Shown: positions 23,962-35,290, counted from the stretch's first letter. The stretch is 64,000 nucleotides of DNA from Caprella mutica (GCA_947561585.1 CANNZV010001056.1:258024-322023); one strand, 5' to 3'. The notes: generated from the sequence alone by a model not told the origin. Numbers and translations are program-made.

Positions 23962-24219
23962 TTTTTTAGTACTGTACGGAGTGATACTCAGCTTGTATGA
24001 CCTCACCCGCACTTCTGGCTGAGTTCGTACACACGAATATATCTCATTAAAATCTGTATTAAGAGAAAACCATGAGGTTTAAACTAATTTAGTTTGTAGT
24101 TATAAGTAGTGAAATACCTATAGATTCGATTGTAAGTTAGAACGAACTTGTATCCCGAATAGTTAAGATTCTATAAGCTTTGAAAGGAAAAATGTATGAA
24201 CTCACCCGGTTCTCCCCTA

Positions 24220-24675
24220 ATAGTAAATTAGTAATTTTCTATTTTTCAAATTATTATTTAAAGCACAGTAAACAACTCTGTATAGCTAAATGGAGTCCAA
24301 TGTTATTGTTTTGGCGTCCTCGCCCTTTATGTTTCCAAGACGTTTATTACGCTACGCAAATTTCAAAAGATCTGTACACAATTTTCTTTGTTCAACAAAT
24401 ATTTTTGCCTCTTGTGATTGGCTGAGTAAGTTAATATGTATTTCTATTATTTATAAAGGTAATTACTAATTAGATACTAGATATTCTGTATAAATATTAT
24501 TTTGTGGCCATATAATTAATTGCAGAAGTATTTCAGGCCTCTTCTTCATTTTGTCACTTCGTTGTACCTACCAACTGTTTCTAAGTAATTTATATACCTA
24601 GCTACCGACTTCTTCAAGTTCTTATTCCAAACCCACTTGATATAGCTAAGCAAAAATAAAGTAAACATCTCTAAT
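24220..24675. other. AT-rich stretch before the gag relic
   Basis: Could include a decayed LTR of the relic that follows, but I cannot find a matching second LTR. Confidence 0.35.
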
Positions 24676-24810
24676 TACCAACCTAAAAGCTATATAGTGG
24701 TGACCCTAAATACCAATCAAAGTCTATATAGTGGTGACCCTAAATACCAATCAAAGTCTATTTAGTGGTGACCCAAAATACCAATCAAAGTCTATTAAGT
24801 GGTGACCCTC
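24676..24810 (+). repeat. 34-bp tandem repeat, four copies, at a possible primer-binding region
   Basis: Four copies of a unit containing TAGTGGTGACCCTAAATACC. TGGTGACCC is a word often seen at the primer-binding site of arthropod Ty3/gypsy elements, and the gag-like ORF begins 60 bp later, so the repeat may be an amplified leader segment (inference). Confidence 0.6.
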
Positions 24811-24870
24811 GACAAAAGCACCCTACATTAAAATCAAGAAAACTGACGCGGTGACGCCAGGTTACAAAAC

Positions 24871-25170
24871 ATGTCTGGAAATGAAGAAACTCGCCAAGCT
24901 GAATCAAACAACGATACACCGCCAAACAATCAACTTAGGAACAATCTGCTAAGTAATACAAATGCTGTTACAGTCAAACCACCTTCATTTGGCAGTTCTT
25001 TAGTTTCAAGATGGTTCCCAATTGTAGAGTCTCGGTTAATTTTAGCAAACACTACTGTTTCTAGTACCAAATTTCATCATCAACCTTCCAGTAACTGTAA
25101 TGAATCAACTTCCTGATTCTGTAATAAATTCAGATAATTATGACCAGATTAAAGATGCCACTATGCCCCA
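24871..25170 (+). pseudogene. Ty3/gypsy-like gag N-terminal relic
   Basis: An ORF from 24871 reads AVTVKPPSF, SRWFPIVESRLILANTTVSS and TKFHH, which follows the conserved start of gypsy-type Gag (a conserved K-P-P-F, W-F and E-x-x-F region). The frame then changes and MNQLPDSVINSDNYDQIKD continues it from 25100. After about 25170 the similarity stops. No protease, RT or integrase is seen. It is a short, broken relic. Confidence 0.55.
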
Positions 25171-25736
25171 CTTTACGTGTTTGGTTTTGTTTGACATAAA
25201 TATTAATCATTTAATAATATTTTACATAATACTTGGTAACTTGCATTTTCATTGTCCTTTAGTTGTTGACCAATCACAAGCTGTTTATTTTTCACTACAC
25301 ATGTGATAGAACAGCAGAAGGAAAGGTTGTGTGAACGCTTTTTATCCTTTGAGGTATTTAGATTTTCATTCACAAGTTGATATTCTCTACTATCGCCAAC
25401 ACAACAGCGATATTGACTGTAAAATGATGTCATATAGTACTTCTTGCTATTTTAATTTTATTTTGAATTTAGTTTATTGAATTCGAGTAAAAGTGGTGTA
25501 AAATGGTTTTGACCGAAGGCGTTATTTACACCGGTGGTATTTTTTATTATGACCAAAAGGTTTTTGATAGGGATGTGGGGATTATTGCACAAAGTTTTAA
25601 GACTGGGGATATTATTGCCACATTTTACATGGAGAGATTTTGACCACAGGAGTTTTTGTCCTAGAATCCATAACAACAACTTTTTAGCAAAAAGCGAAAA
25701 CATTGAATGGGTTGTCTCAGCCAGTCGACCGGAAAA
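25171..25736. other. Unassigned AT-rich stretch with several short overlapping ORFs
   Basis: ORFs of 68-126 codons on both strands overlap each other and show no family motif. I see no supportable gene. Confidence 0.35.
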
Positions 25737-25905
25737 AATAAATATTACATATTCTATTTTTGACGTGAGGATATTCTTTCTTCGTTTGATGCTTTCCGGG
25801 GGATTTCATCCGGGGGGATTATTTCCGGGGGAATTTTTTCCGCCGGTTTTTTTTTCTCCGAGGGATTTTTTCCTAGACCCCGTCGAACTAGTGAATAGTA
25901 ACCAA
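25737..25905. repeat. Arm of the CCGGGGGATTTTTTCC repeat family, copy 1
   Basis: AATAAATATTACATATTC through GATGCTTTCCGGGGGATTTC to TTTTTTCCTAGACCC is almost identical to 33273-33394. It consists of imperfect units of CCGGGGGATTATTT type. It is followed by GTCGAACTAGTGAATAGTAACC, which resembles the right end of the element at 40355-41331. Confidence 0.7.
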
Positions 25906-25941
25906 CTTCACTAATTATTGACTGAACTTGGTTTTTCACCT

Positions 25942-27440
25942 TTCAAATCTACTGAAGTGGAGTTCATTGTTGAATATGTTGATGTGCTGGCAGTGCTTGG
26001 CACCAATTCCAATCGCAATTACCTAATTGGCAAATTTAGGTGAAAAGGGAGTGCACTACTGTAGACCTCTCACCAATGCCATGTCTCAAGGCTTCAAAAA
26101 GATATTTGAAAACTTCCGCAACTTGGAAAGTGAATCAGCAATACATGAGGCGATTATTGCAACTGTAACTAATCCATATTTCAAGTGGAGATGGGTCACA
26201 AACTCACAATCAATGCAAAATGGTAAAGTGAGTATTTAAAATGAAGTTTATTAATTATTTAAGGCTGAGATTTGGTTTGATTGACTAAAAGGTAGTTAGA
26301 TTAGATTGAGTTATTTAATGATTTAATAGTTTGATCACTTTTAGTTTAATTCTTTTATTGATTATTTAAGGATACCAACCAAGGTTAATGAAACACATGT
26401 GAATAGTTTAATTGATGATATTGAAATAATGCCTATGGCTATACCTATAGAAGAAATGATAATTATTGTAATACACAATAAACAATATTGCTAAGTCAAG
26501 AAATGATTAATTAATTGAATAACTATTAGTATGAAGTAAAGTATAATTTTGGGAATATTCTAGAAGTTAGGTTGCAATCTTTAGTTAGCGTAGTTACCAG
26601 TTGGTAACTCGTAGTAAGTCGGTAGGTAGGTAAGTAGTTCTCGACTTGATGGGTAGGTAGGTAGTTTACTGTAGGTTTGAAGTTTCACTAGATTCTATAT
26701 TGTTACCATTTGCTAAAGTGCAGGTAAGTAGTTGTAGGCAGAAGTAAGCTCCCCATTGCGTAGGTTGGTAGACGCCGTGGAGGATCGCTCTAAAACTGTA
26801 ACATAACATGTGTAACCTCGTGCACTTGGCACATAGCTCAATGCCAGCCACTTCTATATTTCTAATTAATTATAATATTAGATGAAATGATAAGGAAAAT
26901 ATAAATATAAAACTATTCTAAAACTAAACTTAGATAAATATACTAGGCAACAATACAAATAATAAATGAAAAATACCTACTATTAGTATAAACATAAAAA
27001 GGGACAAAGAGAACATTCTAGAACATTTTAGAAGGGAAGAAAATATTGGAACCTAAGGGTAAACTAGAATTTAATAAAGAGTGCGATTAGTGTCACCACA
27101 ATGGGAACACAAAGAGAAAGAAGAGATTATGAAGAAAATTTTATTACGCAGTGCTAACGATTTTTTTATCCCCTCTGTAGCAGAAACAGGCGAAACTGTG
27201 GCAAGCCCTGCATCCAAAAAAAAAAAATTGTTTTGGTTTAGGCAGCACAATTCCAGTCAGAAAAATTACAGTAGTTGCATATCTAACTGATAAGGATAGC
27301 TTCATCCATTAATGATGAATTATTTTTGCGGTAGAATACTACAATTCCATCTTTTGCACCTGATGAGACTTTTCTGTCTAGCTGGAAGGACACTGGCACC
27401 AAAGAGGTTTTCTGTATCAGACAAATTTTCGAAAGAACAG
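25942..27440 (+). pseudogene. hAT-like transposase C-terminal relic
   Basis: 25942-26230 reads STEVEFIVEYVDVLAVL, then YCRPLTNAMSQGFKKIFENF, IIATVTNPYFKWRW, the order seen upstream of the dimerisation domain of hAT/BED-type transposases. 27105-27240 adds a linker with a SPASKKKKLFWF basic run, and 27330-27430 keeps a worn dimerisation motif (YNSIF, then FERTVLNS one frame over). Stops and frame changes are frequent, and AT-rich DNA separates the pieces. The assignment rests on remembered motif order, so it is moderate. Confidence 0.5.
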
Positions 27441-27894
27441 TCTTAAATTCGAGCTAATCTCATAATAATCCATAGTTATAGATTTTGCATACATTGATAG
27501 AAGTAATTTTTAGTCACATTTCGATTTTTTTTTAAATTTTTTTGTCAATGGGATCATATTTCGATTAGTAGAGCTGCCATTCACTTAATGGGAATTTATG
27601 TATTTTTATACTTTTAAGAAATATTATTTAGTTATAAACACATTAAAAAAACATATTAATTTAGAAAAACTGCGTTTATACCCCTTCGTTAAGAGGTTAA
27701 GAGGAAATTCATTTTTACAGTAATAACAATATAGATAATGGATTACTTAATATTCATAGGGAAATGATATTTCAACAAAGCTACCTTATTAAACACACAG
27801 TAAACCAAACTTCAGTATGAAAAAGGGAGTTATAATTACCAATTTATATTTATTTGCTATGTCACGTACATTTTAAAAACATGTTAAGTTACGT
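27441..27894. other. AT-rich non-coding stretch
   Basis: Nothing recognised. Confidence 0.35.
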
Positions 27895-27975
27895 ATATAG
27901 TCCCTTGTTTTTAATTTCCTATATTGATGTCAGCAATATAACCTTTGGTTCAACAGCAAACGTTAAACCCCGTGT
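27895..27975 (+). repeat. ~330-bp dispersed repeat, 5'-truncated copy
   Basis: Contains only TAGTCCCTTG, TTTAATTTCCT, GATGTCAGCAATAT, CCTTTGGTTC and ACGTTAAACCCC, the last quarter of the family consensus. Confidence 0.7.
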
Positions 27976-28494
27976 ACTGATTTGTGATTTATAGTTAATT
28001 AGATATTCTCATAATTATATAATTTTAAATTATACAATAAATTAAGTGAATGTTAAATCCCCTTATATGCATGTTCAATATTTATTACATTTAAATTTCT
28101 ATTCTACATGTCAATAACACAACCCATTCATTTTTACAATATTCATTTGCATTTGTATGTAACAAGTATCATTAATTAAAATGTAATCCAATTCGATCGA
28201 ATGAAATTGTCAGAGAATTAAGTACTATATATAGGTAGGTACTTACAAGGTATATTACCTACAAGGTAGAGCATTGAGTAGGTTCATGTCAAAATGAATT
28301 ACAGTTTTGTTGTGAAAGACGTTTCGATGACCCTGGATAACTATTTTTACGTAGAAACAAGGTATGTTATTCATTCTTTTAAGAATTGAATGCTTTAATT
28401 AATTTCGATTGACTTGACTAATCTGGCTTAATTCAGCATTACCTTGATTATCCTCAAATATATTAACTTAGAAAGAATACTAAATGCCTTGATA

Positions 28495-28808
28495 GTACGA
28501 GTTTTAGACTCTTCAGCGCAAAAACAGATACGACTATACGAATGCAAAGATGTGACCCTGCAATATTAGATTACATACTCATATACTATACAGCTGGTTA
28601 AATAGTATATAAGGATTCTTTGGTTAAATAGTATATTAGGATTTGTTCATGGTTGTTTATGTAGTGTACGGATGCCATGAAAAAGTGTTTAACCCGCTGT
28701 ATAGTATATACTATATAGAATATGTAATTTAATATTGCAGGGTCACATCTGTGCATTCGTATGTGTGTAGTTTTTATGCACAGAAGAGTCTAAAATTCGT
28801 ATCAAGGC
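28495..28808. mobile_element. 314-bp foldback MITE
   Basis: Left arm starting GCCTTGATAGTACGAGTTTT and including ATGTGACCCTGCAATATTA is inverted in the right arm ending ATCAAGGC. Each arm is about 110-120 bp, so nearly the whole element can pair with itself around a centre near 28650. No ORF. Confidence 0.8.
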
Positions 28809-29377
28809 GTAACATACTTTGTAAGTTAATGTAACTTGGGTAGGTAATAGCAGTTCAATAATCATAAATGTTGGGTTGCAGATTCTAAATATTTCTCAAG
28901 TGTCGATCGAAGTTGTTTTATAATGAGTACAAACGAATATTAGGCTTGAAGACTTGTTCAATTCTCAAATTATAAACTAAAAAAGAAATAATTAGACAGC
29001 AAGCTCGTTATAAACTGATAATGTAAAGATACATTGTTCAAACAAAGAAATTGTATTCTGTCCCTAAAGCAATTATTCCTTTGTTTCTTCTTTTGGTATT
29101 TAAAACCTTTTCCAAGAAAGATTTTAGTTTTTAATTTCTATATTTTATTTCATTTATATCTTTAATATTTATATAATAATGTATTTTACACATTTTTCTA
29201 ATAAATTGTCGTCATTTAACTATTATTTTTGTTTTGTATACTAAGCAAAAATGATTGTTCCTTAACGATGGGCGAACGACATTTTTATAAAATAAAATGT
29301 TAATATTTAAATTGCCACTAAGTGGATGGCACTTTTCAGCATGGCAGTTTTCCGCTTTGGCAGTTTTCTGTGTACCA
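28809..29377. other. AT-rich non-coding stretch
   Basis: No gene. 29310-29375 has three loose GGCAGTTTTC words just before the 15-bp array. Confidence 0.4.
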
Positions 29378-30087
29378 TTCTACCCTAGGTATATTCCACC
29401 CTAGGTATATTCAACCCCGATAAATTCCACCTTCGGTAAATTTCACTCTGGTAAATTCCACCCCAGTATATTCCACCCCGGTATATTCCACCCGGTATAT
29501 TCCACTCTGGTATATTCCACCCCAGTAAATTCCACCACGGTATATTCCACCCCGGTATATTCCACCCCGGTATATTCCATCCGGTATATTCCACTCTGGT
29601 ATATTCCACCCCAGTAAATTCCACCACGGTATATTCCACCCCAGTAAATTCCACCCCGGTATATTCCATCCGGTATATTCCATCCGGTATATTCCACCCC
29701 GGTATATTCCACCCCAGTATATTCCACCCCAGTAAATTCCACCCCAGTATATTCCACCCCGGTATATTCCACCCGGTATATTCCACTCTGGTATATTCCA
29801 CCCCAGTAAATTCCACCACGGTATATTCCACCCCAGTAAATTCCACCCCGGTATATTCCACCCGGTATATTCCACTCTGGTATATTCCACCTCAGTAAAT
29901 TCCACCACGGTATATTCCACCCCAATAAATTCCACCCCGGTATATTCCATCCGGTATATTCCACCCCGGTATATTCCACCCCAGTATATTCCACCCCAGT
30001 AAATTCCACCCCAGTAAATTCCACCCCAGTATATTCCACCCCAGTATATTCCACCCCAGTAAATTCCACCCCGGTAAATTCCAACCC
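29378..30087. repeat. 15-bp minisatellite, about 47 copies
   Basis: Unit CCCCGGTATATTCCA with variants CAGTAAATT, CACGG and TCTGG. Because 15 is a multiple of three and the unit lacks stops on the minus strand, three long overlapping minus-strand ORFs (158-213 codons of GVEYT, GWNIP and GGIYR repeats) cross it. I do not call these genes. Confidence 0.95.
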
Positions 30088-30386
30088 TATGTCAATATGC
30101 TCATTTGGATGAGCATAAAAAATGAATATTAGAATTTCAGATGTTCATTTGTTAAATACTGTGTAACTACGAAGAAATAACTCAGACGATATCCTGATAT
30201 AATTGGACAATTTTTAGAGGTGTTTCAAGTCAATATTTGAAATCTTATCCTAATAAACAAAAACACGAATATTCATACTATGGTAGTTTATCTCAAATAT
30301 GACGTGTTGAGCATGTTAATATTAATTCCTTTTTAACATGAAACTGCAGTGCATGATCTTACAACAATAATTGGATGAGGTATTGA

Positions 30387-30460
30387 GGGTATCCGGAAAA
30401 AATTCCCTGGAGGAAAAAATCCCCCGTGGAAAAAATCCCCCGGAAAAAATCCTCCCAGAA
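30387..30460. repeat. GGGTATCCGG end plus GGAAAAAATCCCCC array
   Basis: Begins GGGTATCCGGAAAAAATTCC, sharing its first ten bases with the end of foldback element Y, then repeats GGAAAAAATCCCCC-type units. It is the inverse of the arm at 33273-33394, so the two may be the ends of one repeat-ended element of about 3 kb that encloses the CR1 relic. No target duplication was found. Confidence 0.55.
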
Positions 30461-31304
30461 AACATATTCATGCCCTATTTTTCTATAGATAGTTTACATA
30501 TACCTAGTTTTAACTCTTCACCATCAGTCCTAAGCTAAATGCCTAATAAGAAACATCCAATTTATGAGATGTATAGTCACTGTAGAAGAAATGTAGAAGA
30601 TAAAGAAGAGTTAATATTTAAATAAGTTAAATTTTGGATATAATAATTTACGAAATTTTGTTTATGTTCTATACTTGTTTAGTTAAAATCAGTTTATTGC
30701 TGCATCGTTGATTCTAGTGGTAATACGTATTAACTGAATGACATCGTTTGAACATTTCTGTGCTTTATTTGTCTATCGGTAGTTATACTGTATACATCAC
30801 TAGTTTTAATCATCCACCATCACTCTATAGTTCAATAGTTAACTAGTTTCTTTCTACTGTGTATATATAATACATATTATGTTACATGTATGTATGTCAT
30901 TTATCACTCATTGCAAAGAAATTGTCGAAAGTTGTTGGCATCCTATATAAGCTCAGTCACTATTTACCCCAGGGAGCACTTATCAAATTTTATTACAGTT
31001 TATTTTATCCTCATGTTTTGTATTGTAATCTCATTTGGGGAGGAACATATGCCAGTCATTTAAGCAGCGAATACATGGCCCATACTAACTCTCTCTTTTT
31101 TAATACTAAAATACTTAAGGTTTGTGATATATAAATACTTACTAGCAATCTATGTGTATAAAAATTTAGCATCTTTTAACACCACTGAACATTCCTATTC
31201 AACCCGCCTAATCAAACCAACCAGCTGTTAATTATCCTAGACTTACCATTTCCAGACATAATTTAAATTTTACTGGCCCACAACTATGGCGCAGTTTGCC
31301 TTAA

Positions 31305-31903
31305 AGGTCCTCTCCAGGCTCCGGGGAAAAAATGAGTTTATAACATAATATTATAGAACTAAGGTCTACGATCATTAATCTGCAAACCGCATACAATTCG
31401 GTTCAGTATATATTTTATAATTTGTTTTTAAAGTTTTTTAATACTCTGTGAGCAACAATTGAGCGAATCACTAATCTGATGCTCAAGAAGAAGATTGTAC
31501 ACTCTTTGTTTTGATTACAAATTTGAATTATATAAACAAACCATGCGTTTTCGGCCTTTATTTAAATTATACTAGATATTAATTGTTTTCTAAAGTATAT
31601 AAACGTTTCTATTATAAGTTCATTCAATTTAAACCTTTACGTGAATATTAAATGGATTTATTAAACTTAATACCTAGTTGTCAATCAAAACAAATGGTGT
31701 ACATTCTTTTTCTTCAGGTTGAAAATTTCTTAAATTAGTAAGTCGGAAGTAAAATAGGTTTTGTAGAGTTTCGATTTTAAAAATCTTTAAAAGCATATAA
31801 AATTAAAAATACGCTACCAAATTCGATGCGGTTTGCAGCAAAATGATAAGGAACATTAGCCTCGTTAAATAAAGCAATGAAAATATTTGCTTGGAGGGGA
31901 CCT
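31305..31903. mobile_element. 599-bp piggyBac-type MITE with TTAA target duplication
   Basis: Direct TTAA repeats flank it (31301-31304 and 31904-31907). Ends are inverted: AGGTCCTCTCCAGGC on the left, AGGTCCCCTCCAAGC on the complement of the right. A subterminal pair GCAAACCGCAT / ATGCGGTTTGC is also inverted. Removing it rejoins the reading frame of the surrounding CR1 relic, which confirms both boundaries. Confidence 0.85.
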
Positions 31904-31968
31904 TTAAGATATCAAAAGTTCTCCCTCTCTCAGCACTTTCAAAGTAAATCTTAAAAATCACATGCTAC

Positions 31969-32632
31969 AGCCCCGTCTACACTGTCAGTTTTTTAGAGAA
32001 GTGACAAACTTAATGACAAACTAAATGACAAACTTATCGTCAGTTTTCAAGGAGTGTCTACACGGTCAAATTTTCTCGCCAAAAGTTTGAGGTTCACTGG
32101 CGTCAGTTTCGTCAAAATGAATGTAATATATCGTGAAAATAAAAATTATATAACTTTGTATGTATATTTTTTTAATTTAGAACAGTAAGAAACCAGAAAA
32201 AATAATTTGTTTTTAAAGACAAAATATCGTCTTGAAAAGGATAGTCAAAAATAGATCATAGAAAACAATTCACAACGTAGCCTACCTATAACTTAGATCT
32301 GATACATTCCAATACAACCAAGTATTAAAGAGTCTGTCGTCAACTAGATATATACTAAGTTTGAAAAAATGGAAGTTTTTTAGGTGTACCTAGCTGTAAT
32401 AAACTAAAATGACGCGCAAATAAAAAAATATAATTATCGGAAAGTCAGTGTGTACTTCAAACTTTATCGTCAGCAAATAGTTTGACAAACTTTTTGATGA
32501 CGATATCCAACATGTTGGAATCACAAAACTGATGAAAAGTTTGACGGTTTGCTGACACTAGGAAATTATCGTCATTTAGTTTGTCATTAAGTTTGTCACT
32601 TCTCTGAAAAAACTGACCGTGTGGACGGGGCT
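31969..32632. mobile_element. ~664-bp MITE with ~65-bp TIRs
   Basis: Left end AGCCCCGTCTACACTGTCAG and right-end complement AGCCCCGTCCACACGGTCAG continue as matching arms (AGAAGTGACAAACTTAATG, GACAAACTAAATGAC). It interrupts the same CR1 relic. Flanks suggest a 3-bp TAC/TAA-like target, not exact. Interior ORFs are trivial. Confidence 0.8.
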
Positions 32633-32860
32633 TAAGTCAATATAACCCTGTTACTTTAGTCTGAATACGAAACCTTTAGTTTAATATGTAATTAGTTATA
32701 TTTGTTGGTGTAATTGTCAACTTCTTTTTTCTCTTTTTAACTTTGAATTGTTCTATTAGATTTTATCTCTGCCCGAAAAGGTCCTGTTAACAGCAGGAAC
32801 TTAATGAGGGCTTGAAATAGAATTGTGTACAATTTTTTCTATAAAATTAATATCCTTAAT

Positions 32861-33272
32861 AATTAAATGTCACAATCTCAAAAGGTATAGTTGACTGCAA
32901 TATAATTTTACATGGGTAAATATTCTACGTCAAAGTCTTTTGTAATGAAACAATCATTACAGGAATTTTGCTTATAGCAACTTAGTGCTGGTAGCACTTA
33001 GTGCTGGCCTTAGACTGCGCTATGGCAATGATGTAGAAAAATGTGAAGAATATAGTTAATTTATAAGCTATATTAAGGCCATAACATACAATTTAATCTT
33101 TCAGTTTTGTACAGCCTATTTACAATTTTCAAATTTTGTAACGTTAGTTAGCTACAATCTGAAAACTTGTATATTTTTTTATTCAAACTGTTGTAATTTG
33201 ATAGGTACTACATAAGTTCATGCTTTTCTTTCTGATATTTTCTTTTTCCTCTTCTGTAGGTATTTTGGATGA
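32861..33272. other. AT-rich non-coding stretch
   Basis: No gene. TAGTGCTGG is tandemly repeated at about 32985-33005. Confidence 0.35.
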
Positions 33273-33394
33273 CAATAAATATTACATATTCTATTTTTGA
33301 CGTGAGGATATTCCTTCTTCGTTTGATGCTTTCCGGGGGATTTCATCCGGGGGGATTATTTCCAGGGGGATTTTTTCTTGTTTTTTTTCTAGAC
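33273..33394. repeat. Arm of the CCGGGGGATTTTTTCC repeat family, copy 2
   Basis: Nearly identical to 25737-25880, ending TTTTTTTTCTAGACCC. The AGTCCGACGCCCC array of the next element begins directly after it. Confidence 0.7.
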
Positions 33395-33582
33395 CCAGTC
33401 CGACGCCCCATTAGTCCGACGCCCCAATAGTCCGACGCCCCAATAGTCCGACGCCCCAATAGTCCGACGCCCCAATAGTCCGACACTTTTGTAGTTTATT
33501 ACTGATTTACCATAAAATATATGTTTATACATGAACTGTGGAGTGCAACAAACTAGCGGATACCATTAAATTATGAAATCAA

Positions 33583-35091
33583 ACACACAGAGAACGGTTT
33601 TGTTGATACAACAAAAAAAAGTAGGTTTTTGGTTGTATTAACAAAATAAGTTAGTTAGCTATGAGCCATCAAAATAATTTTGTTACAGTAAATATAATTT
33701 TTTGTTAAGGTTTTGTTTTTATAGTTACACTAGAATTTTTAAGGTAACAGTAACTAGAGCTTATTAGTTTTAGTACTGTTACTTCAAAAAATGTATTTTG
33801 TTGTGTCAACAAAAAGTATATTTAAAGCAACACAAATAATTTTTTGTAGCAACAAAATCATCTTGTTATTTTAACTGAAAAAATAGATTATGCTGTTTTA
33901 AATCTATTTTTTATTATATTGCATATAGTGTATATGTAAATTTGGCTGTATATCAATTAGTTTAATGCTACAAGTTGTTATATACAAATTAAATGGGAAG
34001 AAATGAACATAGAAATGAAGTGGTGTATCCGGGAATCAAACCGACGATCTCCAATTTCCAGCCTGCGGCGCTAACCTCTCAGCCATCCTGGACATGGTAG
34101 ACGTAGGATTGGAATGAAGTATAAACAATATGATAACACGCATGCCTTTTAAAGTTATTATAAATGAATATTATTTAATATTCTATAGACTTCGTATCTT
34201 TTTTTTTATAATAACAAGCAATAGAACATTTCAATTGAATATTATTATAATAGCTATCTATTAATATTTATCAATTCCCACCTACCTATCTATAGTTTTT
34301 TTCTAGGTTTTATCAATCAATACTTACATAGATACCTACTAGTGTTTAACATTACTTACGTAGTTATGATACGTAAATAAGACCTTTGAATGAACTTGCT
34401 GCAATATGTATCAATATTTTTACCATTAAGATTTGCACAAAGACTCAATGTATTACTTTTTCCCGCGTACTTTTTCCCGCGTAAACCAGACGAGAGACAT
34501 CACGCGTGGGACAGACGTAGAAATAACAATACAAAATAGCACTCAAGAAACACGTATAAATTTATATATATTGATTCTGTACGAACAATGAATACATATT
34601 GTGGTAACTTAAAATTTATATGTAGCCTAATAGCAAAAAGAAATGGCAGACAATTATTATTACTGACAATATAATATTGTTAATAGTAAAAAATATATCA
34701 AATAAAAAAATAAAATATTATTGTAGCAAAATTATTATTTATAAAGACAAATGTATTTTGTTAAACAATATTGTTAAATTTTAACTAAATTTTTCAAGTT
34801 ACTACTACAAAATCATTTTGTTATAAATAAAAAAACATTTAACAATATTATATTGTTATCATAGCAATATTCAAGTTAATATGAACAAAAAATTTTTAGT
34901 AACCTTAACAATAATCCATAACAAAAATTGTACTGTTAACTTAAAAAAATATTTTGTTGCAGTGAAGAAACCTTTGAACAATATTTTATTGTTGATTGAT
35001 GGTTAATATAACAAAGTTTTCTCATTACCATAACCATATGTTATCGACAAAATACGTTTTGTAAATTTAACAAAACCGTTCTCTGTGTGAA
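33583..35091. mobile_element. TIR element nested in W1
   Basis: ACACAGAGAACGGTTTTGTT at the left is inverted at the right end (AACAAAACCGTTCTCTGTGT). Comparison with the homologous region of W2 (complement of about 40590, GAAATCAAAC then GAGGGATTTC) shows W2 lacks it, so it is an insertion. AT-rich interior with a tRNA-derived SINE at 33973-34135 and no transposase ORF. Confidence 0.7.
33973..34135 (-). repeat. tRNA-derived SINE copy 1
   Basis: On the minus strand TGGCTGAGAGGTTAGCG (34085-34069) fits a Pol III A box and GGTTTGATTCCC (34042-34031) a B box, with tRNA-like spacing of about 27 nt. The same ~160-bp unit, from ATACAAATTAAATGG to CAATATGATAAC, recurs at 45679-45850. The boxes are too diverged for a functional tRNA gene. 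Confidence 0.75.
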
Positions 35092-35290
35092 TGAGGAACT
35101 GCATCATACTAATTATTATTTGAAATAAAATAAAAATAAAAAAGTAATATGAAATTTAAAAAATGAAAGAAGTGAAAAATTATCTTATTATTTAGATTTG
35201 TTATTAATTGAGTATCCCCCCCCTTCCTTTGTACATATATTTTATGTTAAATCAATAATAAACTACAAAAGAGTCGGACTAATCAATAGT

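Larger units (their letters stand above)
21093..24217 (+). mobile_element. Pogo/Tigger-like DNA transposon, non-autonomous, with a nested foldback element
   Basis: The ends are inverted copies: GGGGAGAACCGGGTGAGTTC at 21093 and its complement ending at 24217, about 23 of 24 bases matching, each flanked by TA. Without the nested element at 22498-23961 it would be about 1.65 kb. GTACGAATTCACC and GTACGGGCACATCC words near the left end look like subterminal repeats. Only the N- and C-terminal parts of a pogo-type transposase remain, so the element is an internal deletion derivative. A related end (CCCGGTTCTCCCCTA) is at about 40197-40211. Confidence 0.8.
30886..32860 (+). pseudogene. CR1/L2-like non-LTR retrotransposon 3' relic, split by two MITEs
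   Basis: 30886-31300 encodes KKLSKVVGILYKLSHYLPQ, then FYYSLFYPHVLYCNLIWGG, clearly related to the C-terminal part of the intact ORF at 35914-38424 (KLSKTTGILYRI, YYAFVYPYLLYGILIWG). A frame change at about 31128 gives YKYLLAIYVYKNL. Coding resumes beyond the first MITE at 31908 (SSPSLSTFKVNLKNHML) and beyond the second at 32633. The 3' region near 32770 (GCCCGAAAAGG and AGGGCTTGAAATAG) resembles the 3' UTR of the intact copy. The relic is 5' truncated and inactive. Confidence 0.75.
33395..35290. mobile_element. Repeat-ended element W1, related to W2 at 40355-41331
   Basis: The left end is five to six units of AGTCCGACGCCCCAAT, then TTTGTAGTTTATTACTG. The right end is an inverted TATTTTATG, AATAATAAACTACAAAAG and one GTCGGACTAAT unit. 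Interior sequence (GAAATCAAAC, CATACTAATTA) matches W2 in the reverse direction. A second TIR element (33583-35091) sits inside. Confidence 0.65.

Noticed and set aside
29385..30084. Three long overlapping minus-strand ORFs with GVEYT/GWNIP/GGIYR repeats
   Set aside because: The 15-bp array has no stop in any minus-strand frame, so all three frames stay open by arithmetic. No start context, signal or domain supports a gene.
33973..34135. Functional tRNA gene
   Set aside because: A and B boxes are present but the acceptor and anticodon stems do not pair well by eye and the match continues beyond a tRNA; a SINE fits better.
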